A stretch of 64,000 bases of DNA. It comes from Whalleya microplaca (lineage: Eukaryota; Ascomycota; Sordariomycetes; Xylariales; Xylariaceae). Under the pieces are notes generated by a model. That model ran no database searches and was not told the DNA's origin. It saw only the letters and a list, made by a program, of their open reading frames with translations. How positions within the stretch are numbered: the stretch's first letter is position 1; every line of letters starts with the position of its first letter. Positions 11,946-21,618 of this stretch are shown here, piece by piece. The stretch spans positions 62,001 through 126,000 of the forward strand of contig MU385743.1 of NCBI GenBank assembly GCA_022497155.1, in the 5' to 3' direction. Position numbers and translations under genes: made by a program.

Positions 11946-12301
11946 CTCTTTGATTGAACTTAGACTAGATATGCGAGGTCGTCATACATAAAGCAGTTGA
12001 AGACCATTGACTAGACACACAGGAAATTGAGTATAAATAGATAACTGTTACGTCTTCGCATATCAATCATAATGGACAAGTTGTTGCAAAATGTTAGAAA
12101 TTCTATTTCGGCAATGTGTCCAGATGACTGCCATAGGTCTGGTTATTTCGGTATCCGTATCGGCTAAATCTTCGTTGACGAATTTGCTAGGCAGTAGCAG
12201 ATCCAGGTACCTGAGTAAATTTCCAAGCAATAATAACCCAAAAGAACTGAAATGAGAGATACACAATAATAATAATACCTAAAGTCTTATTTACTGATGG
12301 A

Positions 12302-12473
12302 GGTTGTCACGATAATAGGTGACGGATTACAGGGATATAATTCAGGTGGCTGGACGCCCCACTAGCTGTGGCGTATATATAGGAGGCGTAGCCTCCTACA
12401 CACTCAGACTCTAGTGATGATACTTCTCTAATAATAACTACTATACTACTCATAACCTGCGTCTATTTCAACA
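12302..12473 (+). repeat. Possible degraded solo LTR (Copia-like)
   Basis: The stretch begins GTTGTC and ends TCAACA, short inverted ends of the kind found on Copia-type LTRs. In between are a TATATA box near 12374 and, just after it, a GC hairpin (TAGGAGGC GTA GCCTCCTA at 12379-12397) followed by a CA/CT-rich tail, the usual order of an LTR promoter and R region. The first base pair of the left end is not TG and I see no clean 5-bp target duplication, so this may be an old decayed copy or a chance resemblance. Confidence 0.3.
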
Positions 12474-12506
12474 ATAGGGGTATTAGTTTTAGTGCCTTAA
12501 GCTTAT

Positions 12507-12537
12507 GGATCTCGGAGCAATAATTGCTCCGAGATCC
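12507..12537. repeat. 31-bp perfect palindrome (hairpin)
   Basis: Two 15-nt arms, starting GGATCTCGGAGCAAT, pair perfectly around one base. Further out, TTAAGC (12497-12502) and GCTTAA (12543-12548) can extend the stem after mismatched spacers. The arms are much more GC-rich than their surroundings. No coding context explains it. Confidence 0.7.
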
Positions 12538-13028
12538 CTGTTGCTTAAAAGGGATCTTCTAAGCTGTTAGGAATCATTTAGATGTTAGACTTTTATACAA
12601 TTCTACTTAATTAACTAGAGTGATCACGGCAGCACCTAAATGATTATTGCACACACTGTAACTGTGATAGAGGTTATAGAGTAGCTGAAATATGCTGACA
12701 AGACGCTGATGACAATCCATTTCTCGAATTTCTATGGTTCGAGATAGTGGTGCACTTGCACAAATTTATTGGTTTGATCAGACCTGTATGGAACAGTACT
12801 GAGTTTCGAGGGAAATAATAATGAATAACATTTGAGGCAGTGGATGGTAGGTTCGTAACACCATTGAGAAGAAGCAATAAGGAGACATGATGTCTAAATG
12901 CTGACATAATCATGTGTATTTTTATTCCCGTTCTACGGCAACCCTAAAATATAACAATGACGGGAGCCTCAACTAAGAGAAATACTGCTAATAGTCTCTT
13001 AGATGGTCAGGAAGTCTACAGGTTACTA

Positions 13029-15005
13029 CTAGACAAGATCGAAACATCTCAACTCAACGCCACGTTCTCTCAATATATCTGGATCTATGGCAATAAGTGC
13101 TTCACGGGTCTCTTGTAATTGTCCCCGGAAGCGACTGAGGTCTAACGGTAGCAGCTTTAACCGAGGATCTTCGTAGAATGTCTTGCCTGAGATGATATCC
13201 TTGAAGCCCGAGTACCAATTATGGGTGACCTCACTGTACATATGGACCGGTCGAATGTTGGTAGGAAGAAGTCCGAGGAAAGCTTCACCGTACGACAGAC
13301 CTAATACGAAGCATGCACCGACTAGCCGATACTGGCCCTTACCCAACGGCCGCAGCAATACGGGAAGTTCGCACCCAAGAAGAACGCAGATCTCGTCGCC
13401 GACCTGTGCAGATTTTGGGGCAATCCCGATGTACCCGCCTGTGCCCCAGAAGAATTGGTTATCGCTTAAAGCGTGAGATGCTGTCTTTAAAAAGCTCGCA
13501 CGCGCAGAGCCGAAAATGAAGTCGTTTTGGTTATATTCGTACCCAGAAATCATCTGCTTTACGACTAGGTTTGCCGCATTTAAGTCCGGATAATCGTTGT
13601 TCGGAGGATCAAAGCTATCCACGAGCCCGTCAAAAAGAAGTGTTCGGACATAAGCTTCAACCAAGCTTATGTTAGTCACGTACTGTCCCTCGAGGTCCTG
13701 CTTTAGAAGTATTGCGCGAATTACTCTAAATATCTCCTGATAGCCGCTGCTTGTCAATTGCGGGTTTAGTTGGCATTTCTTGACTACAGTGCTTGATACA
13801 CCCATTACTCTTAGCGTACCAGGCTGTCGAAGCTCATACCAGGCTTCAAGTTGAGATGAAGCGTATTTTACCCGCGTCCTTGTTCCTAGGGTGGCACCTG
13901 GTTTCGACCAGTCAGGAACCCAACTCGGACACAATGCGCTTTCGTTGAGTTCACAGTGCCTCAAGAGATTCAGTCGGCCATATTTGGAAAACCACTGTAA
14001 GGTGACTTGCGTGTAGAGTTCAGTATACGATTTAGTGTAATCTGGGGTTGAAATGATTGCTTTATCGTCTTCGTGAAGCAAAGATGAAATTCCATAGAGC
14101 CGGTCTCGGGGATCACGACACATGGAATTTTCAAACTCTAGCCGTATGTTGATGAGTGCTGTGTTCTCCGCTTGCAATATGAATCCCTGGAGAGAGCCGA
14201 ATCGATCAATCAATTCCCATGGCTTTGGCTTAGCCCAAACACAAGCTAGGCCCTGCCGAAAGACCGACCAATTAACTTGCTGATATCCACATGCAACAAC
14301 TGCTTGTGAGTTTGCCAGTTGGATCTCCTGTCTGATCCATAGTCTTTCAAACCAGGGCCGGGATATCAGGTCGTAAATTGAACGGCTTTCTTTAACACCA
14401 AAGTCAAGGCCAACGTTTCTATCACCCAAGCTGGGGTTAGAACATCCCTTTGCAGGACTCAGCAGGCCTAAGTCGAAGTGAAAAGAAACCTCAGATCCAA
14501 GTCCGCGCAATAATTCCACAGCATAGTTGCTATCATCTGCCTCAGGTCCAAGCCAAGCAACCACCCGACTAGCAAGTCGGAAGATATCGCCCATCATTGC
14601 AACCTGCGAGCCCTTCTCGCTGTCATCCAATTGATTAATACAGAGCGCGTCGATCCACATAACCCGAGGTTTGTCGTTGTAACGTAAGTACCGAAGAGCA
14701 ACGTCTAAGTTGCGCGTCACAGGGATTTCCCTAAGCCTACGTTGGAAAGCAGCATCTGGGCGGCCGGAACTATTCAATAGGCCCCGTATTACTATAGGAA
14801 TACTGGTCCTGCAAACATAAACGGACAGACTGTCATCTTCTGAGCCCCATACATATGAGAGAGCCTCGTAGGCCAGCGAGCCGTCTCTTGAAAACGGGGA
14901 GGTTTTGAACGTGATAAAAATGTCATCTTGAAAGTTTCCCGGATGAATAGTAGCGAGCCTAATATGACTGCCTTTTGGGAGAGTTCTGTATCGGTATCTC
15001 GCCAT
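13029..15005 (-). CDS. HET-domain (heterokaryon incompatibility) protein
   Basis: Single exon, 658 aa. The HET signature runs over about residues 46-155: YEALSYVWG (46-54), then NLDVALRYLR (about 98-107), WIDALCINQ (116-124) and a helix ending VVAWLGPE. The C-terminal 450 residues are the poorly conserved part typical of this family, including WVPDWS near the middle. HET proteins trigger cell death when genetically unlike hyphae fuse, and some fungi carry dozens, so this copy may act in allorecognition or be a paralogue without that role. The frame is intact. No NLR partner or HET-s-like gene lies beside it. Confidence 0.9.
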   Translation of the reverse strand: MARYRYRTLPKGSHIRLATIHPGNFQDDIFITFKTSPFSRDGSLAYEALSYVWGSEDDSLSVYVCRTSIPIVIRGLLNSSGRPDAAFQRRLREIPVTRNLDVALRYLRYNDKPRVMWIDALCINQLDDSEKGSQVAMMGDIFRLASRVVAWLGPEADDSNYAVELLRGLGSEVSFHFDLGLLSPAKGCSNPSLGDRNVGLDFGVKESRSIYDLISRPWFERLWIRQEIQLANSQAVVACGYQQVNWSVFRQGLACVWAKPKPWELIDRFGSLQGFILQAENTALINIRLEFENSMCRDPRDRLYGISSLLHEDDKAIISTPDYTKSYTELYTQVTLQWFSKYGRLNLLRHCELNESALCPSWVPDWSKPGATLGTRTRVKYASSQLEAWYELRQPGTLRVMGVSSTVVKKCQLNPQLTSSGYQEIFRVIRAILLKQDLEGQYVTNISLVEAYVRTLLFDGLVDSFDPPNNDYPDLNAANLVVKQMISGYEYNQNDFIFGSARASFLKTASHALSDNQFFWGTGGYIGIAPKSAQVGDEICVLLGCELPVLLRPLGKGQYRLVGACFVLGLSYGEAFLGLLPTNIRPVHMYSEVTHNWYSGFKDIISGKTFYEDPRLKLLPLDLSRFRGQLQETREALIAIDPDILRERGVELRCFDLV

Positions 15006-16373
15006 GTTGAAGGATTGGCTTCCAAACAGGATGGTAGACTTCCAAATCTAGCTTGACTTTCGAGCGAATCGAGCAAGTAGCTACCTAAGCATATCTCTGT
15101 ACTTTGTATTCGTGTCTGAAAAAGCAGCTGGATTTGAAATAGTCAGATGCCTAGACAAAAGGTTTGGCTAGTTGTAAGAAAGCAGAATGAGCATATTCTG
15201 GAGTTGATAACATGGCTTTGTGGCGGTGTGAGCTGTGCCACTGGACGGCATACAGAATGCCGCTAACCCCTGAACGTCGAATATAGGTACTAATGTGACC
15301 TTAAATTCTAGGCATTTAGATACTCGCCCTTCGAGGGTTGTAAATGATATGTCAAGGATGATACTATAAGCTGTCAGGTATGTAGCAGGGGGCCGCAGTG
15401 GGTATCATACAATGTTACTTAGCTATAAAGGAAAACCCCACTTTAGGGGTATCTCGCATAATCAGGTTACACATATGTACATATGCATACATGCATTGAT
15501 TCAGCATATAGCTATTTCTTATAGGTATATCTAGGTACTTGTAGACGACTACGTATTATGTGTATACATCCATATGGCTCCAGGTTAAACACAATTCGTG
15601 CAACTATAGACCTTATTGGTGGCATGTGAAGAAGCTGTTTGAATATCATTATGTAAGGTATGTAAATAAAACAATAGCTATAGTTTGTGATGCGGTGTTT
15701 CATGCTTTCAAAATGTGTGATGATGCGAGACTGAAAGTTGTCTACCTCCCAATCAATGCTGGTGTAAGTAATACACACTAAGATGCACGTACCTCATACT
15801 TACAGTATCAGCACATTCGGGGACTCTTAAGTTCTTTCACCAGGTGCGACGAAGTTGTTTCATTTGTGAAAGCCTTACTTGACCCCCTTTCAATACAAAG
15901 TCAAGTATGAACATATCTACATGTTGGTGATAGCTATTCTGACTGCGCATGTGTACCTAACAGCGCACTAGCTTCCCCACGAGATTTTAGAAAGGGATTA
16001 TAAATGAGAGAGGAAGCAATACACAGTCCAGGAATGCATTTCAAATATATAAATAGTTAAAATATACGAATAACGGCAGCGAGACTAAACTTTTGTTATA
16101 CTTGGTTCCAAAGTTGTGATTCCATGAGAGCCTCTTGTGGACAAGAGGTCATTATGTGTACTCTGTACAGATTACGCAGACACATAATTCGGATTGTTAC
16201 ATGTTAGGCCTATTTCATTTCAACAAGGTCTCAGTACAATTTATTGTAACCTGGCTTGATTCATCCTCCGAGGTGCAATTTGTTTCTGTCAGAATCGGTT
16301 GACGCAAGCATTGTACATGTAATCGTAAATCATTTCCAAAAGCAAACTATGAAAAATCACAATTCATAAAAGA
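15006..16373. other. Intergenic stretch, no gene seen
   Basis: AT-rich. Overlapping frames at 15512-15781 on both strands have no motif. A small perfect hairpin (CCTCTTGT GG ACAAGAGG, 16131-16148) lies 226 bp beyond the 3' end of the dioxygenase gene; its role is unknown. Confidence 0.45.
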
Positions 16374-17885
16374 TCAGTCAGCTTGAACTGCCGTTTGTTC
16401 CTGACGAGGCTTGGACTGCTCGGCAACCGCTGCTTCAGCCGTTGGGTCGAATAATGGTCGCTCTGCCTGAGGCGTAATGCGAAGCATATGCCGTCTAGTC
16501 TCCCCTTGCGTGACATTGAAGTCGCGTAGTGCCGAGCTACGAGTTTTTCAGCTTTGTGTGTGCCACTTTACAACGAATAACTACGAAGGAGGGCGGAGGG
16601 GAAAGGAGTGGAGCGCATGGGGGAGCCTTACTGCTGAGTGATACGGTTGTCATAAACAACCACGGTACCTGGAGTCCAGTGCACTCGAATATGCCAATCT
16701 TGACCATGCTCGATGTGATTGTACAGAAAATTTAGAACGCTTGCTATTAGGGTCCAATAATCAGTCACCATATACTGGAAGTCGGTGTCAGGATACAATC
16801 CTGTTCTTCGAAGTACGCACCGCTTTCTTCTTCTTTCCACCCCTGGATCTTGCGAGTGTAGAGTCGATTTACGTAGAGAGAATTCTTCTTCGTGACCTAA
16901 TAGCGAGTTAGCTATTTGCGTTTGTAGTCAATGTCTCCATTGATTATCTTGAATCTTCGATAATCTCAACTTACTGGATGGGTCCGGACAACAGGATGCA
17001 CTGTCTCGATTGGATCGCGAATGTATCTGTCTTTGTCATCGGCAACTTTTGCCTGCTCAAATCCAGAGTGAGTCGCATATAAACCGTGCAGTCGTCTTCT
17101 GTAATCTTCAGACAGATTCTCGTATGCAGCTGTAGTGGACAGGTAAAGGGTATCGCCGCCTGATTTCGGAGTCGATAGGCAGAAAAAAATAGTTGTACCC
17201 ATACCATTTCTTAGCATAATCATCAGTAAGAGTTTCACATCAATCCCTGGCCTCTTACTCACATTTCATAGCTCATATCCGTGTGCCATTTGATACTGCT
17301 GACGTTGTTCTTAATCTCGTTATCCACGGCGCCGGCTTTGAAGTCGCGGTAGACTGGCAGCAGCTCTGGGTAGCCTTTCGTCTGCCCCCCGTGTTGATGG
17401 ATATGAAGTGGTCCAAAATGAGCCCCGAACTCTTTCTGTTTATCTTTGCCAATATCTGCAAAATCTTGGTCCTTGAACACCAAGACGCCGCGCTCTGCAG
17501 TCAGTAAAGCGAGCTCATCACGCTGCTGGCTGGTCAAGGAGCTGAGCTGCAGACCATGGACTTCAGTACCAATAGCTGGTGTAATCTCATCAAAGGTTGC
17601 ACCTGGGGCTGAAAGCAACGCCTTTTTCTCCGGATCCGCTCGCAAACCTGGGTCTTCGTGTTTGAATTCTATCAAGGGTGGTTGCTTGCCCGGAACATAG
17701 TGGGGCAGATATGAAGCATATTTATACTATTAAGGGTATATATCTCTTAGCTGGCGTGTTTATTTTAAAGAATCAAAAGGCTTGAGCTTACGTACCTCGG
17801 AGGTTTTGTAATCCACGGAAGTCTCGAACGGGACATACTTATCAAGAGCCACCTGGGCCTGTGCGGTTTGCGTTTCTGTAGCCAT
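16374..17885 (-). CDS. TauD/TfdA-family Fe(II)/2-oxoglutarate dioxygenase
   Basis: Six exons on the minus strand: 17885-17796, 17726-17263, 17209-16975, 16896-16821, 16743-16632 and 16536-16374, joining to 379 aa with all phases consistent. Donors are GTACGT, GTGAGT, GTAAGT, GTGCGT and GTAAGG. The protein carries the facial triad: HTD in KWHTDMSYE (His178, Asp180) and a distal His326 in RITQHSALRD, created across the exon 5/6 junction. An Arg for the 2-oxoglutarate carboxylate lies near 341-345 (RRHMLRITP). Family landmarks TPKSGGDTLY and WTPGTVVVYDNR are in place. Fungal members such as yeast Jlp1 hydroxylate sulfonates next to sulfur and release sulfite, using 2-oxoglutarate and oxygen. The gene is divergent from an MFS transporter 537 bp away, which suggests coupled uptake and catabolism. 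Substrate is inferred. Confidence 0.88.
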
Positions 17886-18422
17886 TCTGGGTGAAAACTT
17901 CGTAAGGTGGAAGCTATATTGCCTCTTCAATTCCGATCAGGGTCATCTCGGTTCTAACACTTCATTTTATCAAGTCTAGGAAACGTCACCTTTATCGGTG
18001 GTTCTAACCAGGTTGTTCGATGAGGTAACTTGGGGTTAGGATCACATCATCCAGCCCAGACTGGACTATTGCGCACACTATAGACTAGTCAGCCTCAATG
18101 AATTGAATTTCAATCCGGATTGATAAGCCATGTTCATGGTTTTCCATTGGTACGAACTTGGAATTGTTGTCGGCAATTGCGCCAGCATATCTATCACATA
18201 TATACCAGTTTGGATGAACCAATACCTATACTCAGCACACAGTAGTTGTGTCGCATCATGTGCAATCTCCGCTCCAATTTGCCATAGTGGGAACCCTATG
18301 GCATAATACATACCTAGATACGGTCCATTTATTTTGTGCACGATAAGTAAGTGATGCACTGTCGAATAGGTTCCTCCAAAGCTGACCAAAGCAGAGTTTC
18401 GACTTCTCCGACATTCAATATT
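17886..18422. promoter_or_regulatory. Bidirectional promoter of dioxygenase and MFS genes
   Basis: The 537 bp between two divergent start codons contain no gene of their own; the antisense frame at 18078-18389 has no motif. A perfect 14-bp palindrome, TCAATCCGGATTGA, sits at 18110-18123, about 225 bp from the dioxygenase ATG and 300 bp from the transporter ATG. Its CCGG core resembles the paired CGG triplets bound by Zn2Cys6 dimers, so it is a candidate operator shared by both genes. This is inference from position and symmetry. Confidence 0.45.
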
Positions 18423-20267
18423 ATGTCAGGAACCAAAGGGGATGTGACCTTGGTCACCACCTCAGCAGCTGATCTCTCTACCGGACCGAGCCTAGAGAGC
18501 CATGTTGAAACACATCGTTCCAACACAAAGCGACCAGCATGGCGACGATTCGTTGGCTTCTTCTGGGACTCATTGGATGGTGACCCGAGAGACAGACGTT
18601 ACATCCAGAAGTTAGACACCTATCTGTTGTAGGTTAAACAATATGAATCAACCAGTGCCTCTACTGATATTTAGCTGAACAGCTCATATATATGTCTTGG
18701 CTATTTCATCAAGTACCTAGACCAAACCAACTACAGTATGTTAACGGTCTATTTACAGATTGCACACAGCTTACCAAAGGACAGGCAATGCTTTTGTTAG
18801 TGGTATGCAAGAAGATGTAAGTGTGAAGACCATATCAGGTCTTGTGGACTTTACATAGGTAGAACTTACACATTCATACAGCTAGCATTGTATGGAAACG
18901 AGCGAAATTTTCTGAATACATATTTCAACATCGGCATTCTCCTTGGGACTGTCCCTTCTATGATGATTCAGATTCGCTTCATTCGTCCATCCATATGGAT
19001 CCCAGCATGCGAGATTGGCTGGACTGTCCTAACTATGGCGATGGCTGCAGCGAAAAATATCGAGACCATGTATGCATTGAGGTTTCTCGTTGGTCTTTTC
19101 GAAGCTTGCGCCTTTCCAGGCTATGCTGCCCTCCTTGGAGGCTGGTACGGGCCGACTCAGCTTTCAAAACGAGTAGCAATCTTCGAGCAGACCAGCGGCA
19201 TTGCTGCTATGTTTAGTGGCTACTTGCAAGCCGCATTGTACACAGGCCTCAACGGACGATTAGGTCTTTCAGGTTGGAGATGGCTGTTCATCTTCGATGG
19301 TATTATTTCTCTTCCCATTGCATTATGGGGATTGTGGGCTATACCAGATTTACCGCATACTACGCGTGCATTTTACTGGACTGAGGATGTGAGATGCTCT
19401 GTAGTATATACTTAGAACTTGAAGAGCTAACAAACTTTAGGACAAGAGATATGGAATTGAGCGCATTGAGAAATTGGGTCAGAAGCCCCCGGAAAGACTG
19501 ACTCTTGCTGCTATAAAGAGAGTCTACTCTAATTGGCGTTTATGGGCATTCATTCTCCCTTACCTGTAAGTCAGAGCCTAACCATGACTATGTATTTGTT
19601 GCTAACGCGTTGCCCTTCAGAATGGTGGCACAGGCTGGATCGGGAACGAACTACTTCAACCTCTGGCTCAAATGGGCCGGATACTCGGTCGTTAATACCA
19701 ACGTCCTACCCACAGCTGGCAATGCTTTAAGCGTAGTAGCAGCTTTCAGCTTTGGCATAATTGCGGACGCCACGGGTCATCGTCTAGCAACGATTATAGT
19801 CGTTCAACTTCTCGTCATGCTCTCTAATGTGCTTCTGTCCGTCTGGAATATCCCAACTCCCGCTCTATTATTTGCGTTCTACTTGTCTTATGTTGGTTCT
19901 GCTGCCCAGCCAATCGTTATTGTGAGTATCCTAGTCTAGCAATCGATACATAACTAATGTAATCTCCGTAGGCATGGGGCCATCAACTAAACCGCGGAGA
20001 TCCAAACCTGAGACAACTCCTGGTAGCCACCGGGAACATCTTCACCTATTGTTTCTCAACTTGGCTTCCACGTAAGTCTCAAAACGCCTTACAGTATAAT
20101 TGAAGCTAATCATAACAGTTGCCCTGTTTCCGACTTACGATGCTCCTCATTATAAATATGGCTATCAAATCCTCATCTTATTTGGTGGCCTAGCTATTTT
20201 CGGTGTTGTGCTGCTTTACGTGAGTCAAGATCGTCGAGAAAGGTCGGAAGAAAGGGAAGATACATGA
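18423..20267 (+). CDS. MFS transporter, Dal5/anion:cation symporter family
   Basis: Eight exons: 18423-18628, 18683-18735, 18785-18816, 18882-19388, 19441-19565, 19621-19921, 19972-20071 and 20119-20267, joining to 490 aa in phase throughout. The joined start of the membrane domain reads GYFIKYLDQTNY followed by NAFVSGMQEDL and GNERNFLNTYFNIG, the diagnostic opening of the fungal Dal5/Tna1/Seo1 group. About twelve membrane segments follow (ALRFLVGLFEACAFPGY is helix 4, WRWLFIFDGI a loop motif). Members import allantoate, nicotinate, vitamins or sulfonates. Being divergent from a TauD dioxygenase makes a sulfonate or related organic acid the likeliest cargo, like yeast Soa1 with Jlp1. The C-terminal tail is short and acidic. 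The first donor (GTAGGT) is the least certain junction. Exon 3 is only 32 nt. Confidence 0.86.
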
Positions 20268-20597
20268 TAAATACGTTGAGACGGCGAATTGGCGTAAGGC
20301 TAAATGACCATTCTATATCCTATAATCAATAGACCGATTTAGTCGATGATCTGGGGAGCTATCGTGATTAAATGTATCGTATTTATCTAAGTTGTCACGG
20401 AAATGTTGAAGATGTTGATAGTGTCAGTTTATCATTTCTTACATCGTGAGGGCCACGAAGTGTTTCGAATACTCTTGTCTTTGATATGTATTCATTACCT
20501 AGCTAGAGCAGTGTATATTTACTTCATCGCTCTTATATGTAGCCCTGTACTGTACACTAATTCGCGCTCTGTCAATACCCCAAGGTATATCGTATCA
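20268..20597. other. Convergent intergenic spacer
   Basis: 330 bp between the 3' ends of the transporter and the DUF3431 gene. The frame at 20403-20702 overlaps real exon sequence on the other strand and has no support. Confidence 0.5.
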
Positions 20598-21618
20598 TTA
20601 TATTGGCCCCGAGAAGTTCCTATCTTCCTGTTCCCATCCTTTAAGAGGCCACCCGTTGGGCAGTGTCGCATAAGGAGGAAATGTGTATCTTTCACTGCAT
20701 GAATCTTCAGAGCAGGTCATGTTACAAAACCCGTATATATTACAATAACAATCTTGCGCAGAAGGGCAGTGTGATGCGTTCTTCCCAAAGATGACTACAA
20801 AGGACAATTAGAAGGGGTCTAATGAAGAATCGCGGTAGCTGTTACTTACTATGCCAAGTAAACTCAAAGACTCTCCCATTTAAAGAATTGTCTAGAGGTG
20901 TGTCCAAGAGCCATTGCCGATAATGAAGGTAGTCATCTCTTGGCCGTTTTTGAATGGTGTCGCGGGTCACGCCGAACTGTGAACAACAGCTGACAGCGAC
21001 TACCTCTGGCACCGGTACCCCAGGGAAAAGCTCCTCGAATGATTTCTTGTATATGTGCTTTGTTATGGGGTTCTCGTCTTGAGCATTGGCCTCATCCTCG
21101 AAAGGATGGATCTCGGCAGGACAGCCGATGGCCCACACACACCGGAGGTTCACATAACCAGCCTCTTGAAGATATGGGACTCGAAGGTTACGCAAGCCTG
21201 CGAGGCTGTCATAGTCCGGGTCGTCGTTGTGCCATTGAAAGCGTGAGGCATGAAGAAACAAGACGTTGTCGGGAAGTGTATAGTAGCGATCGATAATGTA
21301 AGTCAAGTAGACCATAGCCTCGTTGCCTTTATTTTGAGGCACTGTCAATGGTGCATGCGGCTTATCCACGACATATATATTCTTACGCCAGTGCGGAACA
21401 TATTTATGTAACCAGGATGTGTCCTCTTTCTTCGTGCTTGCTACTACCATCTCGATATCGTATACATCGTGGTATTCGTTGTATTGATGAGAGAAAAAGT
21501 CACTGGCTTGGTTTCTTCCCAAAAGAGCCCCATGGAAGTATGTTAATATCAGAAGCAGACTTGAGAAGGTGAGTGATAAAATAAGCGTTCTTCGTCTACT
21601 AGGGGACGTCGTCCACAT
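20598..21618 (-). CDS. DUF3431 protein, single-pass membrane anchored
   Basis: Two exons, 21618-20850 and 20794-20598, joining to 321 aa. The donor GTAAGT follows TTTACTTGGCATA and the acceptor is TTTGTAG, giving WHIIFGK across the junction, a sequence typical of the family. Residues about 8-28 are a signal anchor (TLILSLTFSSLLLILTYF) after a basic start, so the protein is probably type II and luminal. The DUF3431 core includes VVASTKKEDTSWL, the NKGNEAMVYLTYIID block and FLHASRFQWHND. The C-terminal exon is Cys-rich (CPSAQDCYC, CNMTC) and is expected to form disulfides. The family resembles glycosyltransferase-like proteins in fungi but no reaction is established. Confidence 0.88.

Larger units (their letters stand above)
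11946..13028. other. Intergenic stretch with repeat-like elements
   Basis: No gene seen. It contains a possible degraded solo LTR (12302-12473) and a 31-bp perfect palindrome (12507-12537), both listed separately. The frames at 12063-12266 and 12674-12913 have no support. Confidence 0.5.

Noticed and set aside
13649..13671. Palindrome CATAAGCTT CAACC AAGCTTATG.
   Set aside because: It lies inside the intact HET coding frame and is short enough to be chance.
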